NCBI GenBank assembly: GCA_049969475.1
Contig: JBMFOU010000008.1
Location: 1-64,000, forward strand
Direction of reading: 5' to 3'
DNA: 64,000 nt
Origin: UBA2030 sp049969475
GTDB lineage: Bacteria > Bacteroidota > Bacteroidia > Bacteroidales > TTA-H9
Part shown: piece by piece, positions 7,776 through 16,034 of the stretch
Layout: every line of letters begins with the position of its first letter
Numbering within the stretch: the first letter of the stretch is position 1
Notes under the pieces: model-generated
Seen by the model: the letters and a program-made list of their open reading frames with translations, nothing else
Told to the model about the DNA's origin: nothing
Databases searched by the model: none
Program-made: the position numbers and the translations under genes

Positions 7776-10556
7776 TTAGAAAACCACGTTGATGATTTTC
7801 CGAGGAACCACAATAACTTTCTTAGGAGTCCGTCCTTCAAGATATTTCTGCGTTTTTTCCTGAGCCAGTACCTGTTTTTCAATTTCCTGAACTGGTAAAT
7901 CTAATGGCAGAGCCAATGAGAAACGCATTTTACCATTGAAAGAAACTGGATATTCGAAGGTGTTTTCCACCAGATACTTCTCATCAAAATCTGGCAGAGA
8001 TACATGTGCCACACTTGTGCTGTGGCCCAGCAGCTGCCATAACTCTTCAGCCATGTGCGGTGCATAGGGCGATATCAAAACCACAAGGGGCTCGAGCACC
8101 TTAATCTTATTGCATTTGAGATCATGCAATTCGTTGGTGGCAATCATAAAGGCACTCACCACCGTATTGAATGAAAAACGTTCAATATCGTCCCTCACCT
8201 TTTTAATGGTTCGGTGGAGCACTCTCAGCTCTTTTTCTGTGGGCTCGTCGTAACTCACGCTGAAATGATTGTTTTCGTCGTGGAAAAGCTTCCAGAAACG
8301 GCGGATAAATCTGAATACTCCTTCAATTCCCTTGGTATCCCAGGGTTTCGACTGTTCGAGGGGGCCCAGAAACATTTCATACAACCGAAGGGTGTCAGCT
8401 CCGTACCGCTCAATCAGATCGTCGGGATTCTGAACATTATGCAACGATTTCGACATTTTCTCGATTTCGTAGCCACAGATATATTTTCCGTTTTCGAGAA
8501 TAAATTCTGCATCGGCAAGGTCGGGCCTCCACTTGCGGAAGGAATCAATATCCAGCACATCGTTATCAACCAGATTGATATCAACATGAATTTCCTGAAC
8601 CTCATAATTGTCTTTAAGGCCCAGTGAAACAAAGGTGTTGGTGCCTTTGATGCGGTAAGCGATGCTGCTTCTTCCCTGGATCATGCCCTGATTGATAAGC
8701 TTACGGAAAGGCTCATCTTCCACAGCCAGCCCCATATCGAAGAGGAACTTACACCAAAAACGGGCATAGATGAGATGTCCGGTTGCGTGTTCGGCTCCAC
8801 CTATGTATAAATCGACACTGCGCCAATATTCCACCGCTTCGCGGCTAAAATAGGCTTCTGAATTACGAGGGTCCATGTATCGGAAGAAGTAACCACTGGA
8901 ACCTGCAAAGCCGGGCATGGTATTGGTCTCGAGCGGATAGCCTTCAAAGGTCCAATTTTGTGCACGGGCAAGGGGAGGCTCGCCCGAAGAAGTGGGAAGA
9001 TAAGCATCCACTTCGGGCAAGGTCAGTGGTAATTTATCTTCCGGAAGCGTGTGGGGAATTCCATTTTTGTAGTAAACGGGGAAGGGCTCACCCCAATAAC
9101 GTTGTCTGCTGAATATGGCATCGCGCAGGCGATAATTTACCGTTCCCTTGCCTATACCCATTTCTTCCACTTTCGCTATTGCAGCTTTTATAGCCTGTTT
9201 TACCTCGAGACCATTCAGAAAACCGCTATTTACCATGACACCTTCTTTCGAGTCATATGACTCTGTCCAGGAGGCTGGGTCGGAAGGCTGTTCGCCGGGC
9301 TGCACCACCACCTGCACTATAGGCAAACCAAAATGGCGGGCAAAGGCAAAATCCCTGCTATCGTGGGCAGGTACCGCCATGATGGCTCCCGTACCATACC
9401 CTGCCAGCACGTAATCGGCAATCCACACAGGAATTTTCTCCTGGGTAAAAGGGTTAACGGCATACGCTCCGCTGAAGACTCCGCTTACCTGTTTCACTTC
9501 GGCCAGGCGCTCCCGCTCTGAACGGTTTTTCGCCCAGGTAACATATTGCTCGACAGCCTCCTTGTGCTCGGCAGGAGTAATTTTCTCAATTAATTCATGC
9601 TCAGGGCTCAGCACCATAAAAGTAGCCCCAAACATGGTATCAGGACGGGTAGTAAAAATTTCGATAACCTCATTGCTTTCGGCTACCTTAAACACAGCTG
9701 TACAACCCTCGCTACGGCCAATCCAGTTTCGTTGAATTTCTTTGATGGATTCGCTCCATTCTATCCTTTCCAGACCATCAAGCAGCCTTTGTGCATACGC
9801 GGTGATACGCAAAAGCCACTGCTTCATTTTAACTCTTTCTACCGGATGCCCGCCTCTTACCGAAAGGCCATTGCTCACCTCATCATTAGCTAAAACCGTA
9901 CCCAGCTCGGGGCACCAGTTTACCATGGTATCCGATAAGTAAGCCAGCCGATATTGCATAAGTATATCGGATTGCTCTTGCTCATTCATGGCCTTCCATT
10001 CGTCCGCATTGAATGCTCTAACCTCTCCGCAGGCAGCATTCACATGCAGATTTCCTTCTTTCTCGAAAATACTGATCAAATCTGCAATGGGTCTTGCCTT
10101 GTCAAGCGAACGGTCGTACCAGTGGTGAAAAAGCTGAATAAAAGTCCATTGTGTCCATTTGTAATATTCCGGATCGCAGGTTCTCACTTCTCGATCCCAA
10201 TCGTACGAAAAACCAATTTTATCGAGCTGTTGACGATAGCGCTCAATATTTTTCCGGGTCGTAATCTCAGGATGGGTACCCGTTTGAATAGCATACTGCT
10301 CGGCTGGCAGCCCAAAGGCATCATATCCCATAGGATGCAGCACATTATATCCCTTGAGCCTCATATAGCGGGCATAAATATCAGAGGCAATATATCCCAG
10401 AGGGTGCCCTACATGCAGACCAGCCCCTGAAGGATAAGGAAACATATCCAGAACATAGTACTTGGGCTTTTCACTCCGATTTTCTGCCCTGAAAGTCTTA
10501 TGCTCGCTCCAGTATTTTTGCCACTTGGGCTCTATCTCCCTGAAATTATAATCCAT
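7776..10556 (-). CDS. leuS: Leucyl-tRNA synthetase
   Basis: A 926-residue class I aminoacyl-tRNA synthetase that charges tRNA-Leu. The HIGH-type motif HVGH is at 48-51, in the context SGAGLHVGHPLGY. The CP1 editing domain lies in the first half (TTRPDTMFGATFMVLSPEH is its recognisable block). KMSKS is at about 699-703. A C-terminal anticodon-binding domain and the small C-terminal domain follow. Between the editing domain and KMSKS is a segment reading INQGMIQGRSS, then a roughly 60-residue insert typical of Bacteroidota LeuS. It is monocistronic, with its own promoter and terminator. Confidence 0.97.
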   Translation of the reverse strand: MDYNFREIEPKWQKYWSEHKTFRAENRSEKPKYYVLDMFPYPSGAGLHVGHPLGYIASDIYARYMRLKGYNVLHPMGYDAFGLPAEQYAIQTGTHPEITTRKNIERYRQQLDKIGFSYDWDREVRTCDPEYYKWTQWTFIQLFHHWYDRSLDKARPIADLISIFEKEGNLHVNAACGEVRAFNADEWKAMNEQEQSDILMQYRLAYLSDTMVNWCPELGTVLANDEVSNGLSVRGGHPVERVKMKQWLLRITAYAQRLLDGLERIEWSESIKEIQRNWIGRSEGCTAVFKVAESNEVIEIFTTRPDTMFGATFMVLSPEHELIEKITPAEHKEAVEQYVTWAKNRSERERLAEVKQVSGVFSGAYAVNPFTQEKIPVWIADYVLAGYGTGAIMAVPAHDSRDFAFARHFGLPIVQVVVQPGEQPSDPASWTESYDSKEGVMVNSGFLNGLEVKQAIKAAIAKVEEMGIGKGTVNYRLRDAIFSRQRYWGEPFPVYYKNGIPHTLPEDKLPLTLPEVDAYLPTSSGEPPLARAQNWTFEGYPLETNTMPGFAGSSGYFFRYMDPRNSEAYFSREAVEYWRSVDLYIGGAEHATGHLIYARFWCKFLFDMGLAVEDEPFRKLINQGMIQGRSSIAYRIKGTNTFVSLGLKDNYEVQEIHVDINLVDNDVLDIDSFRKWRPDLADAEFILENGKYICGYEIEKMSKSLHNVQNPDDLIERYGADTLRLYEMFLGPLEQSKPWDTKGIEGVFRFIRRFWKLFHDENNHFSVSYDEPTEKELRVLHRTIKKVRDDIERFSFNTVVSAFMIATNELHDLKCNKIKVLEPLVVLISPYAPHMAEELWQLLGHSTSVAHVSLPDFDEKYLVENTFEYPVSFNGKMRFSLALPLDLPVQEIEKQVLAQEKTQKYLEGRTPKKVIVVPRKIINVVF

Positions 10557-10582
10557 AACTTTCTCAGCTATTTTTGAAGGTG

Positions 10583-10590
10583 CAAAAGTA
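10583..10590 (-). promoter_or_regulatory. -7 element of the leuS promoter
   Basis: Minus-strand TACTTTTG followed by CACCT, 26 bases before the leuS ATG. The -33 half is not clear. Confidence 0.5.
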
Positions 10591-10629
10591 GGGAATTCAG
10601 ACTATTCCTTGAAACCTAAGAGAATCAAG

Positions 10630-11232
10630 CTATAAACCCCGAGTTACCAAATAAATACCAAAACCCAACAGAGAGAATGAAACAATCAAGCGTAGCCAAA
10701 ACAACTTGTTTTCAAGAAAAGCCCTACCCCATCGAACTATTAGCTCTACCTTAAGCAAATTGAGCCCCAATTGAATGACGAAAGCAGGCACCAATACCCA
10801 CCAACCGAGCGTTCCTCCTCCCCTCACTTGTATCCAGGCACAAACTGTCAGCCAAAACAACCAATTAAGGGGATTTATAATATTCACCAGAAACACTCGA
10901 CTGTAAATGGCCAGTCCGGATCCTAATACTGGTGCGCCTTCTTCCCTGTTATCAGGCTTTTTAAACAATGAAAAGAAACCGGCGCCTATCAAAACAACAC
11001 CTCCAATTAATGCTGCCTGTGCTTCATAATCCTGGATCGATTTTACAAATCCCACACCCAGCAGACTCATCAGGGCCATCAATAGGTCAGAATCTACCAT
11101 TCCAGCGCTCGCCCAAAGACCGCTTTCCCTATTCCCCTGTACAGTAGCCGATAACAAAATGAAAAAGGCCGGCCCTGTAGACAAGCCCAGGGCCAGTCCC
11201 AATAATATACCATAAATCAGCCCTTCTGCCAT
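10630..11232 (-). CDS. LysE/RhtB-type exporter
   Basis: A 200-residue integral membrane protein of the LysE superfamily. Six hydrophobic segments can be drawn (about 5-28, 40-62, 72-90, 110-134, 140-165, 178-198). The N-terminal ALGLSTGPAFFILL and the central NIINPLNWLFWL (an NP motif in the middle of the protein) are characteristic. Members export amino acids or related small molecules across the inner membrane; the substrate here cannot be read from sequence. It stands alone between leuS and a divergently transcribed phosphoesterase gene. Confidence 0.8.
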   Translation of the reverse strand: MAEGLIYGILLGLALGLSTGPAFFILLSATVQGNRESGLWASAGMVDSDLLMALMSLLGVGFVKSIQDYEAQAALIGGVVLIGAGFFSLFKKPDNREEGAPVLGSGLAIYSRVFLVNIINPLNWLFWLTVCAWIQVRGGGTLGWWVLVPAFVIQLGLNLLKVELIVRWGRAFLENKLFWLRLIVSFSLLGFGIYLVTRGL

Positions 11233-11301
11233 GCGCCAAAATTAAAAAGGAAACACAATAATAGTTAAACACATATTAACATTAGGCTCAGGCTTATCAT
11301 T

Positions 11302-11309
11302 TACCTTTG
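11302..11309 (+). promoter_or_regulatory. -7 element for the phosphoesterase gene
   Basis: TACCTTTG ends 22 bases before the ATG at 11332. No strong -33 element is visible. Confidence 0.4.
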
Positions 11310-11331
11310 ATTTAATTAAAATCCTATCCAT

Positions 11332-12216
11332 ATGATGTATAAAAAATTTTTAATAGTTCTGGTTCTCTGGATTTTGGGGCATTTTCCCTTTAATGTCAAT
11401 GCCCAGTCGGCTCCAACTTCTGCTAACCAACCTCTTCGATTTGTTTTCATGACCGACCTACATGTGCAACCCGGAGTAGAGCAGGAAATGAAAAAGGCCC
11501 TTGACAAGGCAGCTACTCTCCATCCCAATTTTATCATCACAGGTGGTGACCTCATCATGGATGCATTGGAGGCTGACAAAAAAACGGCCGAAAACCTCTT
11601 TTCCTTGTATCAAAACCTGATGAGTGAATCTCGGTTACCGGTTTACAACACACCTGGAAATCATGATGTATGGGGATGGGGGCTTAAAAACGTCGACACT
11701 CTAGATCCTGATTATGGATTAGGAATGTTTGGTAAACGATGGGGTAATCCTTACCAGTTGTTTTCTCACCAGGGAATTTACTTTATGTTGGTACCCTCTA
11801 TGGTTTATAATCAAGGATCTGCTTACGTGGGAGGTTTTTCAGAAAAGACGCTGCAATGGGCAGAAGAAAACCTGAAAAACATACCTAAAGAAGCCCCGAT
11901 TGTTTTGGTATCTCATATACCCCTGGTAACTGCAGAAACTCAGTGGGAAGAGGGGGCACTTCAACCCAACCATCCCATGGCAGTAGTAGGTAATTCAAGA
12001 GACTTGCTCAAATTGTTCGAAGGTCGTCCACTGAAATTAATATTACAGGGACATTTACATATCTGGGAAAAAATTGAGATTGCCGGAGTTCAGATTATCA
12101 CCGGAGGAGCCGTATCTGGCAAATGGTGGCAGGGAGCTTACAAGGGAACGCCTCCGGGCTTTGTGCTAGTGACAATCACGGGAAACGATATTCAGGCCGA
12201 ATACATCACTTACTGA
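11332..12216 (+). CDS. Secreted calcineurin-like metallophosphoesterase
   Basis: A 294-residue protein with signal peptide 1-24 (cleavage after VNAQ). It carries the complete dinuclear-metal signature: D42-L-H44, GGD (D73), GNHD (N110, H111), VSH near 195, and GHLH near 236. This makes it an active-looking calcineurin-type phosphoesterase, probably exported to the periplasm or surface. The substrate may be a phosphomonoester, phosphodiester or nucleotide and cannot be assigned. Its stop overlaps the end of the convergent Spy-like gene by 7 bases; no terminator is visible between them. Confidence 0.88.
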   Translation: MMYKKFLIVLVLWILGHFPFNVNAQSAPTSANQPLRFVFMTDLHVQPGVEQEMKKALDKAATLHPNFIITGGDLIMDALEADKKTAENLFSLYQNLMSESRLPVYNTPGNHDVWGWGLKNVDTLDPDYGLGMFGKRWGNPYQLFSHQGIYFMLVPSMVYNQGSAYVGGFSEKTLQWAEENLKNIPKEAPIVLVSHIPLVTAETQWEEGALQPNHPMAVVGNSRDLLKLFEGRPLKLILQGHLHIWEKIEIAGVQIITGGAVSGKWWQGAYKGTPPGFVLVTITGNDIQAEYITY

Positions 12217-12731
12217 GCCCGCTGCTGACGTCCCCACCTATGCCGGTACATCATACCCCGACCCATACCCTGACCCGGATTGATAAGCTGAGGATAGATT
12301 TTTCCCAGCTTCTCTCGCTGCTCAGGAGTACATATTTGATGAAGGTCAAATATATGCTTTACTAAAAGCTGTTTGTAACGATTTTCCCTATTCCCGACCT
12401 GTTTAACCAAAGCTAATACTTCCTGCTGGTTAGGTCGAGATGAACTCAAGAGGCCGGCAATTTGGCTGTTAAGAGCGCTAATGGAATCGCGGAGACTGCT
12501 CGTGTTTTCAAAAAAGCTTATTCGTAAGCTGTCGTATTTCTGTATTTGCTCTCCGCTCATCCCCAGTTCACGGATAATCATACCCCGACCCATTCCTGCA
12601 GGAACTGAATTAGAGCTTATTACAGCCTTCTGTTGTCTATCAGTAAAAACAATATGCGTAACCAGGGCTGCTCCAAGAATAATAACCAGAGCAGCAAGCA
12701 CACCCATGATAATTTTATATTTCAGACCCAT
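12210..12731 (-). CDS. Membrane-anchored Spy/CpxP-like periplasmic protein
   Basis: A 173-residue protein with one N-terminal membrane anchor (about 5-27) and a helical periplasmic part. It has two GMGRGM-type glycine/methionine stretches (about 47-51 and 154-160). Helices such as LGMSGEQIQKYDSLR and ICTPEQREKLGKIY resemble the LTxxQ repeats of Spy/CpxP/ZraP-like proteins, which act as envelope chaperones or metal sensors. It is the last gene of the sigma-factor operon, 2 bases after the anti-sigma gene. It is probably an envelope-stress effector or a modulator of the anti-sigma factor; metal binding is possible but not shown. Confidence 0.7.
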   Translation of the reverse strand: MGLKYKIIMGVLAALVIILGAALVTHIVFTDRQQKAVISSNSVPAGMGRGMIIRELGMSGEQIQKYDSLRISFFENTSSLRDSISALNSQIAGLLSSSRPNQQEVLALVKQVGNRENRYKQLLVKHIFDLHQICTPEQREKLGKIYPQLINPGQGMGRGMMYRHRWGRQQRAQ

Positions 12732-12733
12732 TT

Positions 12734-13165
12734 TTATTGATTTTCGGCATTGACATCATAAAACATCTGATCGAGCTGCGAAACGGAGGTGCTGAGAGCA
12801 TAATCCTGTTCAATTAAGGAACTCGTATCGGACGCCGAGAACTTCTCGTAGAGTATGGTTCCCATACGAATTCCAATGAGAATCGACAGGGAAAGAGCGA
12901 GAGACAGAATAAAGGCAGGCTTAAGAACTCTAACCACGCGGGGAGCCTTTTCTTTTTCGAGCCTGGCGCTCAGGCGGGTATAAAAAAACGGATCGGACTC
13001 AGGCTGAATCGTAGTTTCCAACACCGCTTCGATGGCCTGGGCAGCCAGCTGACACCCCTCACATGAGCCAAGATGCTCTGCAACAAGTTGTTTGTTAATG
13101 TTTGATAATTTCCCATTCTTGTAGGCCGGATACCAATGCTTAAATTCCTCACAACGTATTTTCAT
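12734..13165 (-). CDS. Anti-sigma factor with zinc-binding HxxxCxxC motif
   Basis: A 143-residue membrane protein. The N-terminal cytoplasmic zinc-binding anti-sigma motif is H31-x3-C35-x2-C38 (HLGSCEGC). One transmembrane helix lies at about 87-108 (PAFILSLALSLSILIG), then a short periplasmic tail of some 35 residues. It starts 3 bases after the ECF sigma gene stop, so it should bind and restrain that sigma factor until a periplasmic signal releases it. The short tail carries no recognisable sensor domain; the Spy-like neighbour may supply that role. Confidence 0.87.
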   Translation of the reverse strand: MKIRCEEFKHWYPAYKNGKLSNINKQLVAEHLGSCEGCQLAAQAIEAVLETTIQPESDPFFYTRLSARLEKEKAPRVVRVLKPAFILSLALSLSILIGIRMGTILYEKFSASDTSSLIEQDYALSTSVSQLDQMFYDVNAENQ

Positions 13166-13168
13166 AAA

Positions 13169-13744
13169 TCATAACTCTTTATAGTAATTCGCTAAATACT
13201 TCCGTAAATTCTGACGTGCTCTCTGGGTTAGGCTATCCACGGCTGACTCCGATAGATTCATAACCTGAGCCACCTCGGCGTATGACAGTCCATCAATACG
13301 GGTCATTATAAAAGCTATGCGCTGGTTTTCGGGCAATCGCTGAATAGCCTTATTCAGCATTCTGCGCATTTCACGTTGCTCAGTTCCGTTCTCTGGCTGC
13401 GCATAAACACGAGATACCTCTTCATCTTTCCTGTCGTTAATACCCCACTTACTGAGGCTCTCACCAAACCAGGCCTTCCATTTATTCCGGCGTGCAAGAT
13501 TCAGTGCATGATTGAGGGCAATACGATAAATCCATGTTGACAACATGGACTTGCGTCGAAACCCGGGAAGGGCCTGGTAAACCCTGACAAAGACCTCCTG
13601 CATGAAATCTTCCTGGTCTTCCTCATGACCAAACATCTGCAAAGCAATAGCCCTAATCATGGGTTGATATTTTTCGACCAGAATCCTGAATGCCTGTTGA
13701 TCTCCGGCTTGCAGCTGGTCTAAGAGTTTTTCGTTTTCATTCAT
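13169..13744 (-). CDS. ECF RNA polymerase sigma factor
   Basis: A 191-residue group IV sigma-70 factor. Region 2 (about 24-95) includes DQEDFMQEVFVRVYQAL and the -10-recognition helix STWIYRIALNHALN. Region 4 (about 125-185) includes LPENQRIAFIMTRIDGLSY and the helix-turn-helix EVAQVMNLSESAVDSLTQRA. Regions 1 and 3 are absent, as in all ECF factors. It is second in the operon after the EF-hand-loop protein, with its anti-sigma factor immediately downstream. Autoregulation of the operon is likely, but I could not define its promoter. Confidence 0.95.
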   Translation of the reverse strand: MNENEKLLDQLQAGDQQAFRILVEKYQPMIRAIALQMFGHEEDQEDFMQEVFVRVYQALPGFRRKSMLSTWIYRIALNHALNLARRNKWKAWFGESLSKWGINDRKDEEVSRVYAQPENGTEQREMRRMLNKAIQRLPENQRIAFIMTRIDGLSYAEVAQVMNLSESAVDSLTQRARQNLRKYLANYYKEL

Positions 13745-13814
13745 GGAATCTTTCTAAAGAAAATGTAACCGGAAATATTTTCCGGCTACATCAAAATTAC
13801 CACAAACGAAGAAA

Positions 13815-14231
13815 CTACTTTTGATTGATTGGAGCCGGGGTGGTCTGAGGCTGAGCATTTCGCCAGCCATGGCGCCAGCCATATCCTCTTCCCCCACGTA
13901 AGTTATCGCACACACCGTCGTTGTCTTTGTCAACGAAACCGGGCCCTCTTCTTCCAGAGATACCTTTTTCGCGGTAGTCGCAAATCCCATTTTTATTGGC
14001 ATCCACAAAATTAGGTCCCTGACCATATCCGCGGCCCCATCCTCGGCCCTGAGCCGGCCTGGCTTCATAATTATCACAAATCCCGTTTTGGTTTTCATCT
14101 ACAAACCGACCAGGCTGAAAAGTGGACGCGCTAGTGGCTGGAGTCGAAGTCTGATTCTGAGCGCTGACCTTGTTACCCATTACGGCCACTAACAAGGTTA
14201 CTAATCCTGCAATTAAAATCTGCTTTTTCAT
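13815..14231 (-). CDS. Secreted protein with three EF-hand-like DxNxNGxCD loops
   Basis: A 138-residue protein with a signal peptide (1-24, cut after VSAQ). Three near-identical calcium-loop motifs start at D45, D77 and D101, each preceded by FV and shaped D-x-N/D-x-N/D-G-I/V-C-D. Gly/Arg/Trp/Tyr-rich linkers lie between them. The acidic spacing 1-3-5-9 suits a calcium-binding loop; each loop carries one Cys, giving three in the mature protein. It is the first gene of the ECF operon, 70 bases ahead of the sigma gene, so it is probably coregulated. I do not recognise a named family; calcium or metal sensing in the envelope is an inference. Confidence 0.7.
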   Translation of the reverse strand: MKKQILIAGLVTLLVAVMGNKVSAQNQTSTPATSASTFQPGRFVDENQNGICDNYEARPAQGRGWGRGYGQGPNFVDANKNGICDYREKGISGRRGPGFVDKDNDGVCDNLRGGRGYGWRHGWRNAQPQTTPAPINQK

Positions 14232-14343
14232 AACTCTTCTGTTTTAAGGGTTTTGAAAGATTAGAAACATTTACTTTCCCAAACCTTCGATTCAAATAAA
14301 AAAAATTATATATTAAACATTAAACACCTGGCTATCAAACAAT

Positions 14344-14372
14344 AAAAAAAGTCGCTGCCAACAGACAGCGAC
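14344..14372 (-). terminator. Terminator of tRNA-Ala
   Basis: GTCGCTG (14351-14357) pairs with CAGCGAC (14366-14372); on the minus strand it runs into seven T residues (14344-14350), 12 bases after the tRNA. Confidence 0.85.
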
Positions 14373-14383
14373 CTTTCGATTTG

Positions 14384-14457
14384 TGGAGCGTAGGGGAGTC
14401 GAACCCCTGACCTTTAGACTGCCAGTCTAACGCTCTAGCCAACTGAGCTAACGCCCC
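14384..14457 (-). tRNA. tRNA-Ala (anticodon GGC)
   Basis: A complete 74-base cloverleaf on the minus strand. The anticodon stem TTAGA/TCTAA encloses the loop CTGGCAG, anticodon GGC. The acceptor stem GGGGCGT/ACGCTCC contains the G3:U70 wobble pair that identifies alanine tRNAs. The discriminator is A and CCA is not encoded. Its promoter -7 element (14476-14483) and terminator are both present, so it is a single-gene unit. Confidence 0.95.
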
Positions 14458-14475
14458 AGCAGAGTTTACAGCGTG

Positions 14476-14483
14476 CAAAGGTA
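14476..14483 (-). promoter_or_regulatory. -7 element of the tRNA-Ala promoter
   Basis: Minus-strand TACCTTTG followed by CACGC, placed 19 bases before the mature tRNA 5' end. The same 13-base string occurs before queA. Confidence 0.6.
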
Positions 14484-14542
14484 TAAAAAATTCTGAATCT
14501 TTATCTACCTTTACGAAAAATCAACAGATATCCGCTTAACCC

Positions 14543-15229
14543 ATGTCGAAGCTTTATGTGGTACCCACCCCGATTGGTAATCTGGAAGATATCACCCTCA
14601 GAGCGCTGCGCGTCTTAAAAGAAGTGAGCTTTATTCTTGCAGAAGATACTCGTAAGTCGGGGCATCTGCTCAAGCACTATGAGATAAAAACCCCTTTAGT
14701 ATCACACCATAAATTCAATGAGCATAAAACGGTGCAGGCGATGGTGCAAAGAATTAAATCTGGGGCAACGGCAGCACTCATCAGCGATGCTGGAACTCCA
14801 GGTATATCCGACCCGGGCTATCTGCTGGTGAGAGAATGTATTAAAGAAAATATTCAGGTAGAATGCTTGCCCGGCGCCACAGCGTTTGTACCTGCTCTGG
14901 TGGAGTCAGGGATTCCCTGCGACAAATTCCGATTTGAGGGTTTTCTCCCGCAGAAGAAAGGACGAAAAAACCACCTGACCCAATTAGCCGACGAAACCTC
15001 AACCCTGATCTTCTATGAATCACCTTTTCGAATTACCCGGGCACTCGAAGAATTTTCCGGGATTTTTGGCAAAGAACGTAAAGCCTCGGTTTCAAGGGAA
15101 ATTTCAAAGGTGTATCATGAAACCGTCAGAGGAAGCCTGGAAGAACTCGTTGCATGGTCGAAAGAAAAACCCATAAAAGGTGAAATTGTAATCGTTTTGG
15201 AAGGGAAGCAAGAACATGACAAGAAATGA
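14543..15229 (+). CDS. rsmI: 16S rRNA (cytidine1402-2'-O)-methyltransferase
   Basis: A 228-residue SAM-dependent tetrapyrrole-methylase-fold enzyme that 2'-O-methylates C1402 in the 16S decoding centre. Diagnostic blocks are PTPIGNLEDITLRAL (8-22), EDTRKSGHLLKHY (about 35-47), SDAGTPGISDPG (about 80-91) and FEGFLPQKKGRK. It is shorter than E. coli RsmI (about 286) because the C-terminal extension is absent. Its last 14 bases overlap the FRG-domain gene, implying translational coupling. It heads a plus-strand run of four genes. Confidence 0.93.
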   Translation: MSKLYVVPTPIGNLEDITLRALRVLKEVSFILAEDTRKSGHLLKHYEIKTPLVSHHKFNEHKTVQAMVQRIKSGATAALISDAGTPGISDPGYLLVRECIKENIQVECLPGATAFVPALVESGIPCDKFRFEGFLPQKKGRKNHLTQLADETSTLIFYESPFRITRALEEFSGIFGKERKASVSREISKVYHETVRGSLEELVAWSKEKPIKGEIVIVLEGKQEHDKK

Positions 15230-16025
15230 TTTGATTCCTTCCTGCTGGGAGGAACTTATGGGATTCCTTTTTAGAGATACCTGGGATGAAAATCTGGAGC
15301 GCTTTCGCTCACCTTTTGTTTACAGAGGACTTTCTGACATTAATTATGAGCTGATTTCGAGCCTAATAAGACTTGGAGGCCCTTATCAAACCCTTGAGCG
15401 CCACCTGCTGCGAAATTTCATTAAATACGCACAAAGAACTACAGTTCCAAACGAGTCGCTTTGGAACTGGCTGGCTATTGCCCAACATCATGGTCTTCCT
15501 ACCCGCCTTATCGACTGGACCTATTCACCCCTTATAGCCCTTCATTTTGCTACAGCTAATCCTTTAAAGTTCAATACAGATGGTGTTATCTGGTGCGTCA
15601 ACTATGTGAAAGGGAACCAATATTTACCTGCACAACTTTTAGACATTATACGCAATGAGGGTTCCAACGTATTTACACCTTATATGCTCGATAAGGTATG
15701 CAATTCCCTTACAAAACTTGAAAAACTGGCTGAAAGGGAGTTCAACCTTTTTTTGGAGCCTCCCTCGCTCGATGACCGAATTGTGAACCAGCATGCCTTA
15801 TTTTCTCTCATGTCAACCTCGACCGGGCGCTTAGGCCATTGGCTCAATGAACACGCTGATATTTATTTTAGAATCATTATTCCCCAACATTTAAAGTGGG
15901 AAATCAGAGATAAACTCGACCAGGCCAACATCACAGAAAGAGTTCTTTTTCCTGGCCTCGATGGCCTTAGCCGATGGCTCAAACGTCATTACAGTCCCAA
16001 AAACGTATTTTTGCAAGATATTTAA
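15216..16025 (+). CDS. FRG-domain protein of unknown function
   Basis: A 269-residue cytoplasmic protein. The FRG signature YRG is at 36-38 (FVYRGLSDINYEL), followed by the second conserved block HHGLPTRLIDWT from 91, leading into SPLIALHFA. These residues define the FRG domain, whose biochemical role is not established. FRG proteins are often found in variable genome regions, including near defence genes, but here the gene sits in a housekeeping run and overlaps rsmI by 14 bases. The start at 15216 is favoured because downstream ATGs would remove the N-terminal helix. A Nudix gene follows after 9 bases. Confidence 0.8.
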   Translation: MTRNDLIPSCWEELMGFLFRDTWDENLERFRSPFVYRGLSDINYELISSLIRLGGPYQTLERHLLRNFIKYAQRTTVPNESLWNWLAIAQHHGLPTRLIDWTYSPLIALHFATANPLKFNTDGVIWCVNYVKGNQYLPAQLLDIIRNEGSNVFTPYMLDKVCNSLTKLEKLAEREFNLFLEPPSLDDRIVNQHALFSLMSTSTGRLGHWLNEHADIYFRIIIPQHLKWEIRDKLDQANITERVLFPGLDGLSRWLKRHYSPKNVFLQDI

Positions 16026-16034
16026 CCCAGGGTT

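Noticed and set aside
8214..8627. Plus-strand frames of 60-160 codons inside leuS
   Set aside because: They are reverse-frame shadows of a conserved synthetase with no start signals.
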